From the NCBI GenBank assembly GCA_013365365.1, contig JABVXU010000719.1, positions 1-24,008 of the forward strand: a DNA stretch of 24,008 nucleotides. Direction: 5' to 3'. Within the stretch, counting starts at the first letter, position 1. Each line of letters opens with the position of its first letter. Shown here one piece after another: positions 8,413 through 17,679 of this stretch. The DNA comes from Cruorifilaria tuberocauda. Its lineage: Eukaryota; Nematoda; Chromadorea; Rhabditida; Onchocercidae. Below the pieces are notes generated by a model. It was given only the letters and a program-made list of their open reading frames with translations. It was not told the DNA's origin and searched no databases. The position numbers were made by a program, and so were the translations under genes.

Positions 8413-8610
8413 CTATTTGGCAGCAAAGGTCTTAGTTAGACAAGCACAATCGACAGGAACAGATGAAAAAGAAATGGAATGATTATTATAATGAAGAAAG
8501 ATTATGGAGATCGAAGAGTTGACTCGAAAATGCTGACCTGAATTACGGAAGAGATACGAACCATTCAGTGAAAGTAAGTTATCGACAAGAACAAATCCGG
8601 GATACAACGA
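8413..8610 (+). pseudogene. Coding-like segment without an intact frame
   Basis: Several short plus-strand frames look protein-like but are cut by stops. About 8423-8487 reads AAKVLVRQAQSTGTDEKEME, stop. A second stretch before about 8600 reads PELRKRYEPFSESKLSTRTN in a different frame. The minus strand has a 64-codon open frame over the same bases. The stretch may be a worn gene fragment, or exons whose junctions I cannot place, perhaps downstream of the frame at 8177. No family was recognised. Confidence 0.2.
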
Positions 8611-9143
8611 ACGAAAGAAAAAAACAGTAATTGATAGATATTGTAATACGTTCCTTGTTAATACATATATATATATATTATCATCATATTGAAATTTCGA
8701 TCCTCCTTTTTTGCCTTACCGAATTACAAAAGTGTTCAATCATTAGACTTCAAGAAAAAAAACTAATTAACAGTCAATTATTAAAATGGAGTGTTTCGAA
8801 CATATTAATGATTATTTCAGATGATTAAGCTCCTCGCATTTCAACAATCTTACTCTCTTTCTCTTATTTTTATAGTTATAACGAAATCAGATTATAAAAT
8901 ATACCTATACCATCAACTTGTTATTATCAGAACGAATTTCATTTGCCGTTACATGAATGCAGAACAATGAAATTAACTTATGATCACAGATACTTAATGA
9001 GTAAAAGCATCATTTATTCAAGTATTCTACTTGAAATATAAATGAATATCCAGTTTTCTCAACTTCAAGTTGAAAGCAAATACAATTTTCAAACACAATA
9101 AAGAAAATTTATACATTTGAACATCAATGTTTCAAATTTCTTC
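8611..9143. other. Spacer downstream of the 11-cysteine gene
   Basis: AT-rich, no gene seen. A minus-strand AATAAA (plus TTTATT, 9013-9018) lies about 130 bases past the stop codon at 9144 and is a plausible poly(A) signal for that gene. Confidence 0.45.
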
Positions 9144-10151
9144 TTATCCATTTAGCAAAATTTGCACAGTTTTTTCCACAAGATTCGCATAATCTGGTAG
9201 TTTTTTTATAAGTCCTCTCTCAGCTAGCTCCTGATATTTATGGGCAATATCATTAATGCCATTCTTGTTACAGTTATGTTTCTTACAGGCACATAATCGT
9301 GTGGTATCACGACCCGTTGAACGTTCCACACAGACTCCTTCCTGAAATACCGCATTTTATTCCGCATTGGTTTAGTTATACAATGAATAAAGTAATTTTT
9401 AATTTCTGTTATATTATTTAATATATTCTTATTCACCTTTTCATGAAAGTTAAGTAGCCTCCTTTCGGTACGTAAGATTCAATTACTGATAAATTAAAAG
9501 CTTCAAGGCCTTCAAGGTTTGTCTCAATGGTAAAGAGAACGAAACTCACGTCGCATATATAATTCATAGTAATCGGTAGCATACTACCAAGTACCGGATG
9601 GGTTCCAACCATGAAGCGATATTCGTCTTCACAACCACCGGATTCTACGGTTTCTCCCGTTTTTTTGTCTATAAACATGTAGCTTTTTGTAGGAAAAGAT
9701 TTTAGACGTGTGACACATACGCTTCCTACGTCATTTGGTTCTCCAAGAGAAACTTTAAACGCAAGGAACTTTCTAAGTGTGATGAAATAAAATAAGTGAA
9801 TTTCAATGATACTTTGAAAATAAATTTCATCAATGATTATTTTAAATATATGTTTTAACTCTAATTATCATTTCATCAATATTTTTAAATAATAAAAACT
9901 GATCCATGCATAATCCACTTACTGATGTATTCGATACTATAACAACACGCATTACCAAAAATGCAATCATCCCTAACACGTTTTGTTGTACGTCCGTTTT
10001 TCTTATGATATGTATGACATGCTAGTGACGTACTGATAAAAGGTTTCGGAATATTCATAGCCATTTCAAGATGCAATAAACAACAAATAAGCCAGGAAAC
10101 TAAAGTTACTTTGCTAATTATAAATATATCTTTACTCCAACAATTATTCAT
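9144..10151 (-). CDS. Secreted Ly6/LU-like or ET-module-like cysteine-rich protein
   Basis: Three exons. Exon 1 is 10151-9923: MNNCWSKDIF then a hydrophobic signal segment (SKVTLVSWLICCLLHLEMA), with a mature start near TSLACHTYHKK and on to DDCIFGNACCYSIEYI. Exon 2 ends at 9550 on GTGAGT: VCVTRLKSFP...GGCEDEYRF...ITMNYICD. Exon 3 is 9341-9144 after TTTCAG: EGVCVERSTGRDTTRLCACK, KHNCNK, then a 39-residue polar tail. Eleven mature cysteines, an LxC start and a C-A-C-x5-C-N ending resemble three-finger or ET-module proteins (family resemblance, not proof). The intron 1 junction is unsettled. GTAAGT after 9923 joins in frame only to AAAG/9752 (209 residues). The better-looking acceptor CTTAG/9772 needs the poorer donor after 9919 (217 residues). 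An in-frame ATG exists at 10169. A possible 5' mini-exon, ATGGCAAGATTTACTG before GTAAGT near 10310, could also join in phase. Confidence 0.68.
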
Positions 10152-10169
10152 TTTAGGTGAATGAATCAT

Positions 10170-12110
10170 CTCTATGTTAATAAAATTCACAGTTACGAAT
10201 TATCGTTAGAATTTCAATTTTAAAAATTGATACAATTTATCCTGAAGCATTTATTTCAATTTAATTTAAATGTAAACTGTTGTACGAAAATGTAAAGTAC
10301 TTACCAATAATAGCAGTAAATCTTGCCATCGCCAATTACTATATCGTATCACTGATAAATCTTATCACTATGGTGGGAGTTTGATGATACTCTGATCCAT
10401 GGGTACTTTTATTTTTTCAGCTAACAATGATCACACACTGGCGGAATTATTTTGGCGAAACATCAATCTTATCTAGAAAACAACAAAAACAAATCATATC
10501 TTGAATGAAAGTCATAGATCAATTTGTATAACAATAAGGAACTAACAAAGTAATTGACAACACTGAGAACAAAAAGTCAATCGATCAAACTAATAATTAA
10601 CAAATTAACAAAACAATGGATAAGTTTGATTAAACCGTTGAAAAAATTGAAATGATTAGTGAAAATATAACTTGTGTTTCGAAGCGATTAAAAATTTATG
10701 ATAAATGGAGAAAATTTTATGAGCAAAAAAGGATTGAAAAATAGAAGACTGCAGAAAACAAAATAAATGTCAATAATTTTAGAATGTATTCAAAATTACC
10801 GTTGTTATTTTTTTGGGTAAAATGTATAAGTGAAAATTTTTAGAAATTAAATAAAATGCAAAATACTTATTCTTACAGCTTTTTCAACTAATCCATTTTC
10901 ATTCAATCTCACTTCTCCTTCATTAGATCATCAATGGATCGTGTCTTGTTTAGTTTAAAGATGTGAATCAGAAGATTGAAATATTTTCAAAAGAAAAAAA
11001 TTCTAACAATTTTTCGGATTTAATAGGAGACAAGCTATTTTTGATAGCTTGTTAATATCAGCTAGATATTAATATTATAAATATCTTTTTCAGAATTGAA
11101 TAGTGATAGTATAATTACTGGAAGTTCTTTCTTGAACTTTAATTAATAAATTAACAAAATAGCCTTAATCACAAGAAATTTAACTAAAATTGTTTTAATT
11201 TAGTACTTCAATTATCATTCCTAACAATAGGAGGTTGATAAAAGCTACAAGAGAAAGGAGAGCAACGAAACACTTCGGGAGATATCACTTCTAGGAAATG
11301 TCTTTCCGTTGATCAAACTTTGAATTGTTATACGTTAGTCATATTTAATGGAGTGTAAAATGAAGTGAGAAAATGTGAATAAAAAATTTACAAGGATATT
11401 AAAACGTAAATAATTGAAGACAACTGAAATTAAACCAATCTCGGTTATGTAACGATACTAGAGAATGTCACAGAATGTACCGTTGAAAGTTTTCTAGTAA
11501 GCCATAAAATTGAAGTTGGAAAAGCATTTATGTTTTTTAGGTTCTTTTAATTTTCATATACGCTTCTAAATTTCATTCATGTTTAAAAAATTGGGCAAAA
11601 GTTAAATTCATGCATTTGGTTAAGTTAAGCAGAATCTAGCTAGATTAATTAATACTAAAATGAAATGGGTTAGTAAGATGCAATTAATTGATGAAGCAGG
11701 AAGTTTCCTTTTATAACTTCAAGTAAAAATTTTGATTAATTGATCTTTACAAAGTCCTCCTTGCAAAACTTACTTGTTGTGCATATTCCATTCATTTTAA
11801 CGAAAACACCATCTTCTTACAATTTCGGCAGTAATAAAAACCGCTTCGAATTATTATAAATTTTAAGAATGATTTTAAATTCAATTCTCATTCGTTTTTC
11901 ATTCGATTTTTGCAGAATCTTTTCTATAATATGAACGATTGAGATTGGATTTAATTAAAAATTCGAACTGGGAAATTTTCGAGGATTAAAATTGGAATTA
12001 TTTATATAGCAAATAGCCATTTACTAATAATCACATCTATACCGAAAGTAATATTGGAAGAATTATATAAATAATCAATTGAATTAATAAAGATGTCTCG
12101 GTGGTAATTT
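10170..12110. other. AT-rich spacer
   Basis: No supported gene. Small open pieces exist, such as RRLIKATRERRATKHFGRYH at about 11227-11286 on the plus strand and a short open stretch before a GTAAGAAT near 10877 on the minus strand. None has a start, a family or a joinable partner. Confidence 0.4.
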
Positions 12111-14040
12111 TCACGGCGAAAGACGTTTGATCAACCACTCCGTTCCATCCGTTCCTTTTTCAAATGCAATACGATCGTGTATCCGATCAGACTGACCTTG
12201 CCAAAATTCGAAATAGGTTGGAAGCAATTTATAGCCACCCCTAAACATCAGTCATTCATTGACTATGATTAAATTGATTAACATATCCTTTACATTGCAA
12301 TACATAAAGAAAGCAAAGACTATATTAATAAAATATCAAACGAAATTCAAATGAATTAAATTCTCACCAGTCTTCAGGTCTAGTGATTGTTTTTTCACCG
12401 TTTTCAGCGACAAGTTTCTCTAGTTCCTTTTTCTTATCTTCCAAATACTATAAAAACTAATCATTGTTATACTGAATAAAGTTAAATGTTAAAATAAGGA
12501 AAGCTGACAAATTAATTCGAATTAAGCTGGATTCACTGTGCATCCTAAATTTTGAAATCAAACTCCGCATAGAAATAGTCGAACTAAATATCATGAATTC
12601 GATTTCAAGCAAATGGAAAAGATAATTTGAGCAAGAGACGACCATCACTTCAGCATAACTAATTTCATTACTTCCTTCATGTTATCACATAGTTAATTAC
12701 ATCATTCAGAAATTAATTAAAATTATTTGAATGGATTCCAATATAGATAAAATTTTACGTTATGATGAATACAGAAAAAATTTCCTATTTCGTTTTACAT
12801 CAAAGTTTAATAAACTGGAAAACATATTTGCTCTATTATCCTTATTCGAACTATAATTGGCGTTATAGAAGAATTAGTTTTATAAATGGCGAAAAAATGT
12901 ACCACGAAAAAAATCTAACCTGTCTATTTGGAATGATCTTACTTTGTTCGCTGACCTTTGAACCAATGCGACTTTTCAACGGCCGATGATACCAATAAAT
13001 TTCTGCTGCCTCAATAGCCAATTTCACAAGTTTACCCTCTATCCGAATCTAATCATTTTAAAAGTTATTAAAGAGAACCATGCAAAAACTTGATCAAAAA
13101 TTATAGCAATAATTACAAATAAGAAAAACATAAATGTATTGAATGCATCACGCCTTCTGATAAACTTCTTGAAAGAAGATTATTGTGGCCAAAGTTATTA
13201 ACAGTCTAGACATTCTAGATTTAATATCTAGGATTTCTAGGAGATTATTCAATTCTAACAATTCCTAAACGATGAAAGAAATCCTCCAATAGATGGAAAT
13301 ACTTACTTGTCTATCAACACGAGGCCAGTAAAATAGCATACAAACATAAGGATTTTTATCGATCTGCATTCCTTTGTCACTATTATAATGTGTATAGAAG
13401 GATAAACCTTCTCTATCATACTCTTTCATCAAAACCATTCGTGATTTGGGTTGATTATCGAGCACCTGTAAATTTACCTGATGATGCTATGAAAGCTACA
13501 AAACATAAGAGAAATATATGAAATGATGGGAAGAAAAAGCTTGAAGATGCGATTAAAAACAATCAGAAGATATCTCATAAGTTAAAAACACATGATCAAA
13601 AAAGGCCTTACAGTTGATAGACAAACGGCATTAACTTCCTCGAATGTCACATCCTTATTTTGTGCAACATTTCTGAACCAAATATCAAAAAGTTCAAAAG
13701 GATTCTTTGATGGCAAATTTTCCTCCAGTAGGAACGGTTCTTCCTCATTAAGGTATGGTTTCCGTAGATCTAAAATAAAACGAATTTTAATTCAAATTGA
13801 CGCAAGTTATTTTGATGTATTCGTCTAAAAATTGATATGAAGCATATAAAGTTGAGAATTCCTGAAAATGGATATGAATTTCTACATCTTTTGACAACGA
13901 AGCTAGATACTCGGATGACTTCTACAAGTTACCAGTTATTCGAAATGTTAAACTTCGATTTTTAATTAAAAATGAAAATTCAAAGAAGGAAGATTACCTT
14001 TAATATCGATCCCGAATTTCATGGAATTACCACCTGACAT
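12111..14040 (-). CDS. PNPO: Pyridoxine/pyridoxamine 5'-phosphate oxidase
   Basis: This FMN-dependent enzyme oxidises pyridoxine or pyridoxamine 5'-phosphate to pyridoxal 5'-phosphate, the last step of vitamin B6 salvage, normally as a cytosolic homodimer. Six exons join in frame: 14040-13998, 13769-13612, 13465-13307, 13048-12920, 12447-12368 and 12240-12111, giving 232 residues, within the family's usual size. Landmarks in order are DLRKPYL near residue 15, NPFELFDIWF, VLDNQPKSRMVLMKEYD and LSFYTHYNSDKG (FMN contacts), NPYVCMLFYWPRVDRQIRIEG, YWYHRPLKSRIGSKVSEQS (substrate phosphate and flavin), then WGGYKLLPTYFEFWQGQSDR with the IHDR motif, and a WLIKRLSP end typical of the family. All introns are GT-AG. 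The ATG at 14040 is the only one in the first exon's open frame after an upstream stop, and TAATGCAG just before it could accept a spliced leader. No defect was seen, so the enzyme should be active. Confidence 0.95.
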
Positions 14041-14420
14041 CACTGCATTAGAAACTTTACGAAACGAAATATTCTGAGCAATAGTCGATAATGTTACAAA
14101 CTTGAAACGACGAAGCAATGGAAAGACGGAAAGAAATAATTTAGAACCAATAGTGTGACTAGAATAAATACTATCAAGCTAATTCAATTTACTAATACAG
14201 CAAGGTAAAACGAAAATCATCACTTTCCAATATAAAAATATTTTTACAATTTCTTTTTTCTTTCTTTCTTATTTCAATTTTAATGTCATTATGCTTATTT
14301 TTTAAACTTTCTCTCAATGATATATTACATACAATCATTCGCCTGCCTTTTTTAATGTTTCTCCTTTAAGAAAAGGTTAAATTACTTTTATATCATTTTG
14401 TTTATTAAGGCAGAAAACAA
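14041..14420. other. Upstream region of PNPO
   Basis: The PNPO frame stays open upstream of its ATG to about 14180 without another ATG, encoding an arginine- and serine-rich, acid-free stretch (see findings). Beyond that the sequence is T-rich with no gene. Confidence 0.4.
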
Positions 14421-14615
14421 TGCTTATACGTTCGCCTAACGTGCATATACGTATGCACTTACATACAAGAATAAAACCATTAACAAACAAGCATACAATT
14501 AGATTCAAAAAAAAAACAACACTTACACGTCCATCTCACGTACATGTACGTATACGCACTTACACACGAGAATAAAGTCGTAAACAAACAAGCATACAAT
14601 TAGATTCAATGAATA
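14421..14615. repeat. Tandem duplication, about 100-base unit
   Basis: The block at 14421-14517 (CTTATACGTTCGCCTAACGT ... ACAAACAAGCATACAATTAG) is repeated at 14522-14612 with scattered changes. Both copies are rich in alternating purine-pyrimidine ACGTATAC-type sequence. Confidence 0.85.
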
Positions 14616-14635
14616 AATGACTAAATGATGTTTAA

Positions 14636-14670
14636 ATGAATGAATAAATAAATAAATAAATAAATAAGAT
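14636..14670. repeat. (AAAT)n microsatellite
   Basis: About six uninterrupted AAAT/AATA units lie within GAATGAATAAATAAATAAAT, followed by similar sequence up to AAGATGAATAAATG. Confidence 0.9.
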
Positions 14671-15480
14671 GAATAAATGAATTTACAGGTAGTAAAATTT
14701 TCTGCGATCAAGAAAATCCAGAAAAATCTAATCATTCCGGAGAAAAATTTGAATTAAATTTCGGGATTTAAAAAGCAGAATTATGCAAATTTGTCAATTA
14801 AATCTTAAAACATTCAAAAAAATTTTAATTTCAAATATAAATGTTGCACAATGAATAGCTTAACATTAGCTTGATCAAACTGTCTCTTTCATCTTTCCAT
14901 GCAACGACGCTTTTGAAATTTTAGCTGTCTCACTATTACTCATTTAATTCTTGAAAAGAAAAGAATTAATTAAACGCGGCGGTAATTGTTGGACGTAAGT
15001 GACGTTTACCAGAGAATTCTAATGTTAATTATACTCCAATCTGCTTGTTACACGTAACGTAAGTGAGCATGTGTAAGCAAACCTTTAGCATTCTTTGAAT
15101 TCTTTTGGCTTTGAAACTCATGATTTTCAATCTTTTACAATTTATTGAATTAAAAAAATTTTCTAATTTTCGACGTTTCAAAATTGATAAATTATCTTGA
15201 ATTAATTTAGAGTTGTAAGTGTTTTTCAATCGGAATTTTTCAATTTGTATAGTATTTTGAATTTATCGGTTTTATAAATTCCAAATCTTACTGCAAGCGT
15301 TTTATCTAATCTATTTGCATGTAATCTGTTACCTAACCTGTTTTTGCATGCGTTTGAATTATTTTATTTTTACTCACTTTATTACTTACTTTTGTTTATA
15401 ATTACTTCACTCCTTACTTTACATGCCTCTTACTTACCTTTCTTTTGCTATTGATTTAACATACTTTTGCATATACTTTA
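14671..15480. other. Spacer with no supported gene
   Basis: AT-rich. The open frame on the minus strand at 15029-15229 is K/N/L-rich with no start context or family and is not called. Confidence 0.4.
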
Positions 15481-15716
15481 CTTAACTTTTTGCATGCATT
15501 TATCATTTTAATTAGTTTATTTATTTACTGTTTACTTATCGCATGTCATTTTAACTATTATACTGCATATATCCTTATTTACTGCCTCTTTAACTTTTAA
15601 CTTTTGTACTCACTGCATGCCTTTTTAACTTTTAACTTTTGTACTTACTGCATGCCTTTTTTAACTTTTAACTATTGTACTTACTACATGCCATTTTATC
15701 ATTTAACTATTATACC
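15480..15716. repeat. Degenerate 35-base tandem repeat with GCATGC cores
   Basis: Units of the type TACTGCATGCCTTTTTAACT + TTTAACTTTTG recur, with TGCATGC or a variant at 15583, 15614, 15649 and 15685 and looser copies before. The spacing is 31-36 bases. Confidence 0.8.
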
Positions 15717-15729
15717 AAAACAAGTGAAC

Positions 15730-15960
15730 GTGCCGAAAGGAAGCTACTTAACTTTCATGAGAAAGTGAATTAGAATATATTAAACAATATAGCAGAAATT
15801 AAAAAATTACTTTATTCATTGTATAACTAAACCAAATAACTAAACCAGTAATCACTAGTAAATAACAATCCACATAAAACAAAAAAACCTGAAACTGAAC
15901 CAACAAAGGGGAACAAAGATTTTGATTTAGTTATACAATGAATAAAGTAATTTTTAATTT
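15730..15960. repeat. Copy of an intron segment from the 11-cysteine gene, with its own inverted arm
   Basis: Bases 15730-15833 match the minus strand of 9470-9369, the middle of intron 2 of the cysteine-rich gene, over about 100 bases with few changes. The last 36 bases of this copy (15796-15831) then recur inverted at 15926-15960 with one base missing, making a foldback with a loop of about 94 bases. Confidence 0.85.
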
Positions 15961-16498
15961 AAAAATTTCGGATTTTCCGATAACTAATAAATATTACAAT
16001 TACGCTGAATCGGTTTATCGATCTATCATGAATTTTGATATTTCATTGTAATATCATCTAGGAATGGCAATATAAATGGAAGTTTAATAAATGTATTACA
16101 GGATTTTTTAAACCTATTTTAGCTTCCGTATAATGTTGATAACTGATAACAGAGCATTAGGAAGTAATGTTATAAAGTAAGAATAATATTCAAATATCAA
16201 TTTTCTCATGAAAATTTAGAATCCTAAAGCATCCGTACATTCTTAAGATGATTTTAATGATTTAATGCGTATTTGATTTTAATTTTACTCATTCACAAAA
16301 TTCAAATTGCTGATTATAATATAATTTTTATTCTCTTGTCTTCTTTTAGATTCAGAATCCTATAATGTGAACAATTTCCATTTCAGTACAATTAATTAAA
16401 AGACAATAGCTTCTTCTGATTTGAACTTTATATCAATTCTATTTCACGTAGCAGCTAAAATTCTCGAGCTGGCATCAAATCACTTGTGGAAAGTTTTT
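15961..16498. other. Spacer with no supported gene
   Basis: AT-rich sequence. Nothing recognised. Confidence 0.4.
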
Positions 16499-16607
16499 CC
16501 TTTGAATACTGAATCAGTGATACGTGACGTGAAGCGTTTGGAACGTCATATGTTTACTTACCGTCAGTGAAAAAAAATTCACATATCACTGATTCAATGT
16601 TCAAAGG
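16499..16607. repeat. Foldback: 29-base inverted repeat with 51-base loop
   Basis: Arm 16499-16527 (CCTTTGAATACTGAATCAGT...) and the reverse complement of 16579-16607 agree at 26 of 29 positions. A smaller perfect inverted repeat follows: TCGATAAATGA at 16616-16626 against TCATTTATCGA at 16659-16669. Confidence 0.85.
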
Positions 16608-16747
16608 GAAAATATTCGATAAATGATACAAGGTATCATGAAATCATGAGCGAATATTTCATTTATCGATGAAAACCATTTACAAAATGATTGTAAAAAA
16701 ACATAAAATTTTGATAAATTTTTTCTATGAAAATAAAATTTCAGTAA

Positions 16748-16753
16748 TTTATT
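16748..16753 (-). terminator. Candidate poly(A) signal AATAAA
   Basis: Minus-strand AATAAA about 85 bases beyond the stop codon of the three-repeat cysteine gene at 16836. Confidence 0.5.
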
Positions 16754-16835
16754 TTGTAGCTTTTCCCTGAAATATTTGACTGTCATTCATTCCTAATTCT
16801 AAAAGTACAGTTATTACAAGTTTGTTATGCTAATT

Positions 16836-17578
16836 TCAATAAGTGCAACACATTGAATCGATGCATATCACCGGACATCCTCCGGCTAACGGAATGCATG
16901 ATTGTGAATCCGTACACTGCAGGCCGACAACACGTCCACCATTTGGGCATTTCTGTGGTACCTAAAGAAAACCAATCATTTCCGGTTTCTCGTGATCGGA
17001 ATCATAATTACTAAACCTATTTTACTTCTAACTGCGGAAAACGGCTGACTAATTGAACGGAACGCAATTCCGCATAAGCCAGCATATTGTACAATTTCAA
17101 CTCTCAAAGCATTTAAATGAAACGAAGTAATTTGAACAAACTTATACTTCCGTATTACTCATTACTATCCTGAAATAATTGTAAGCAAACAATTTGACAG
17201 GACGATGTGAAAATTTTACAGTACTGAAATTTGAAGAAGAAAAGGGAAACTAACCGTACAACAGATTCCATGTAAGCATGCGACCGGTTCTTTGGTAAAC
17301 GGAAGACACTGGTGGGATTTGGTACAACCAGCCCTCAGGGCTATTCCACCATTGCTGCAAATTAACGGGGCAGGATATGGTATATGATCGGGATAGTCTG
17401 ATTTGACACAGCATGTGCTTCTGATACAGCTAACGGGATGAGTAGTATATGGATTGCACTGATGGGTACTGGAACAACCCAAAGCTACGGCATATCTACC
17501 GGTGGGACATTTGAAATTGACCGATTCATATTGCGCCAATACCGTGGCTATTAAAAGATGGAGTACGAATTGTATCAT
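16836..17578 (-). CDS. Secreted protein with three six-cysteine CC-ending repeats, copy 1
   Basis: Exon 1 is 17578-17255 (108 codons). The signal peptide is MIQFVLHLLIATVLA. Repeat 1 starts at KCPTGRYAVALGC and repeat 2 at ICSNGGIALRAGC, joined by a proline-rich linker (SDYPDHIPYPAPL). A GTTAGT donor follows. Exon 2 is 16961-16836, after TTTAG, in phase 0: VPQKCPNGGRVVGLQC...DSMCCTY. Each repeat obeys C-X10-C-X5-C-X9-10-C-X4-C-C. The total is 149 residues. Repeat 3 has one extra cysteine (GGCPVIC), leaving an odd count of 19, so an unpaired or intermolecular cysteine is possible. The layout resembles nematode secreted modules of the EB/CC/lustrin-cysteine type, but I cannot fix the Pfam family by eye. 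No catalytic residues are visible; a structural, cuticular or inhibitory role is inference. Its paralogue is at 22551-23610. Confidence 0.85.
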
Positions 17579-17642
17579 TCCTCGGGATCGGAATCTCTAA
17601 AATTCATATATTCTACATAGATTAGCTATATTCATTGTTGTG

Positions 17643-17672
17643 AGATATCTCGGTCGAAGTTCCGAGATATCT
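17643..17672. other. Perfect 11-base hairpin upstream of the copy 1 cysteine gene
   Basis: AGATATCTCGG (17643-17653) pairs with CCGAGATATCT (17662-17672) around an 8-base loop, 65 bases before the start codon at 17578. It could lie in the promoter or 5' leader. Confidence 0.75.
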
Positions 17673-17679
17673 TTTGTGA

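Noticed and set aside
9224..9436. 70-codon minus-strand open frame overlapping exon 3 of the 11-cysteine gene
   Set aside because: Wrong frame and partly intron; the frame with CVERSTGRDTTRLCACKKHN keeps the cysteine pattern and joins in phase with exon 2.
12762..12989. 75-codon plus-strand open frame
   Set aside because: Partly overlaps PNPO exon 4 on the opposite strand; the remainder is intron.
13592..13828. 78-codon plus-strand open frame
   Set aside because: Antisense to PNPO exon 2, which is clearly coding on the minus strand.
14523..14735. 70-codon minus-strand open frame
   Set aside because: Covers the tandem duplicate and the AAAT microsatellite; repeat-derived.
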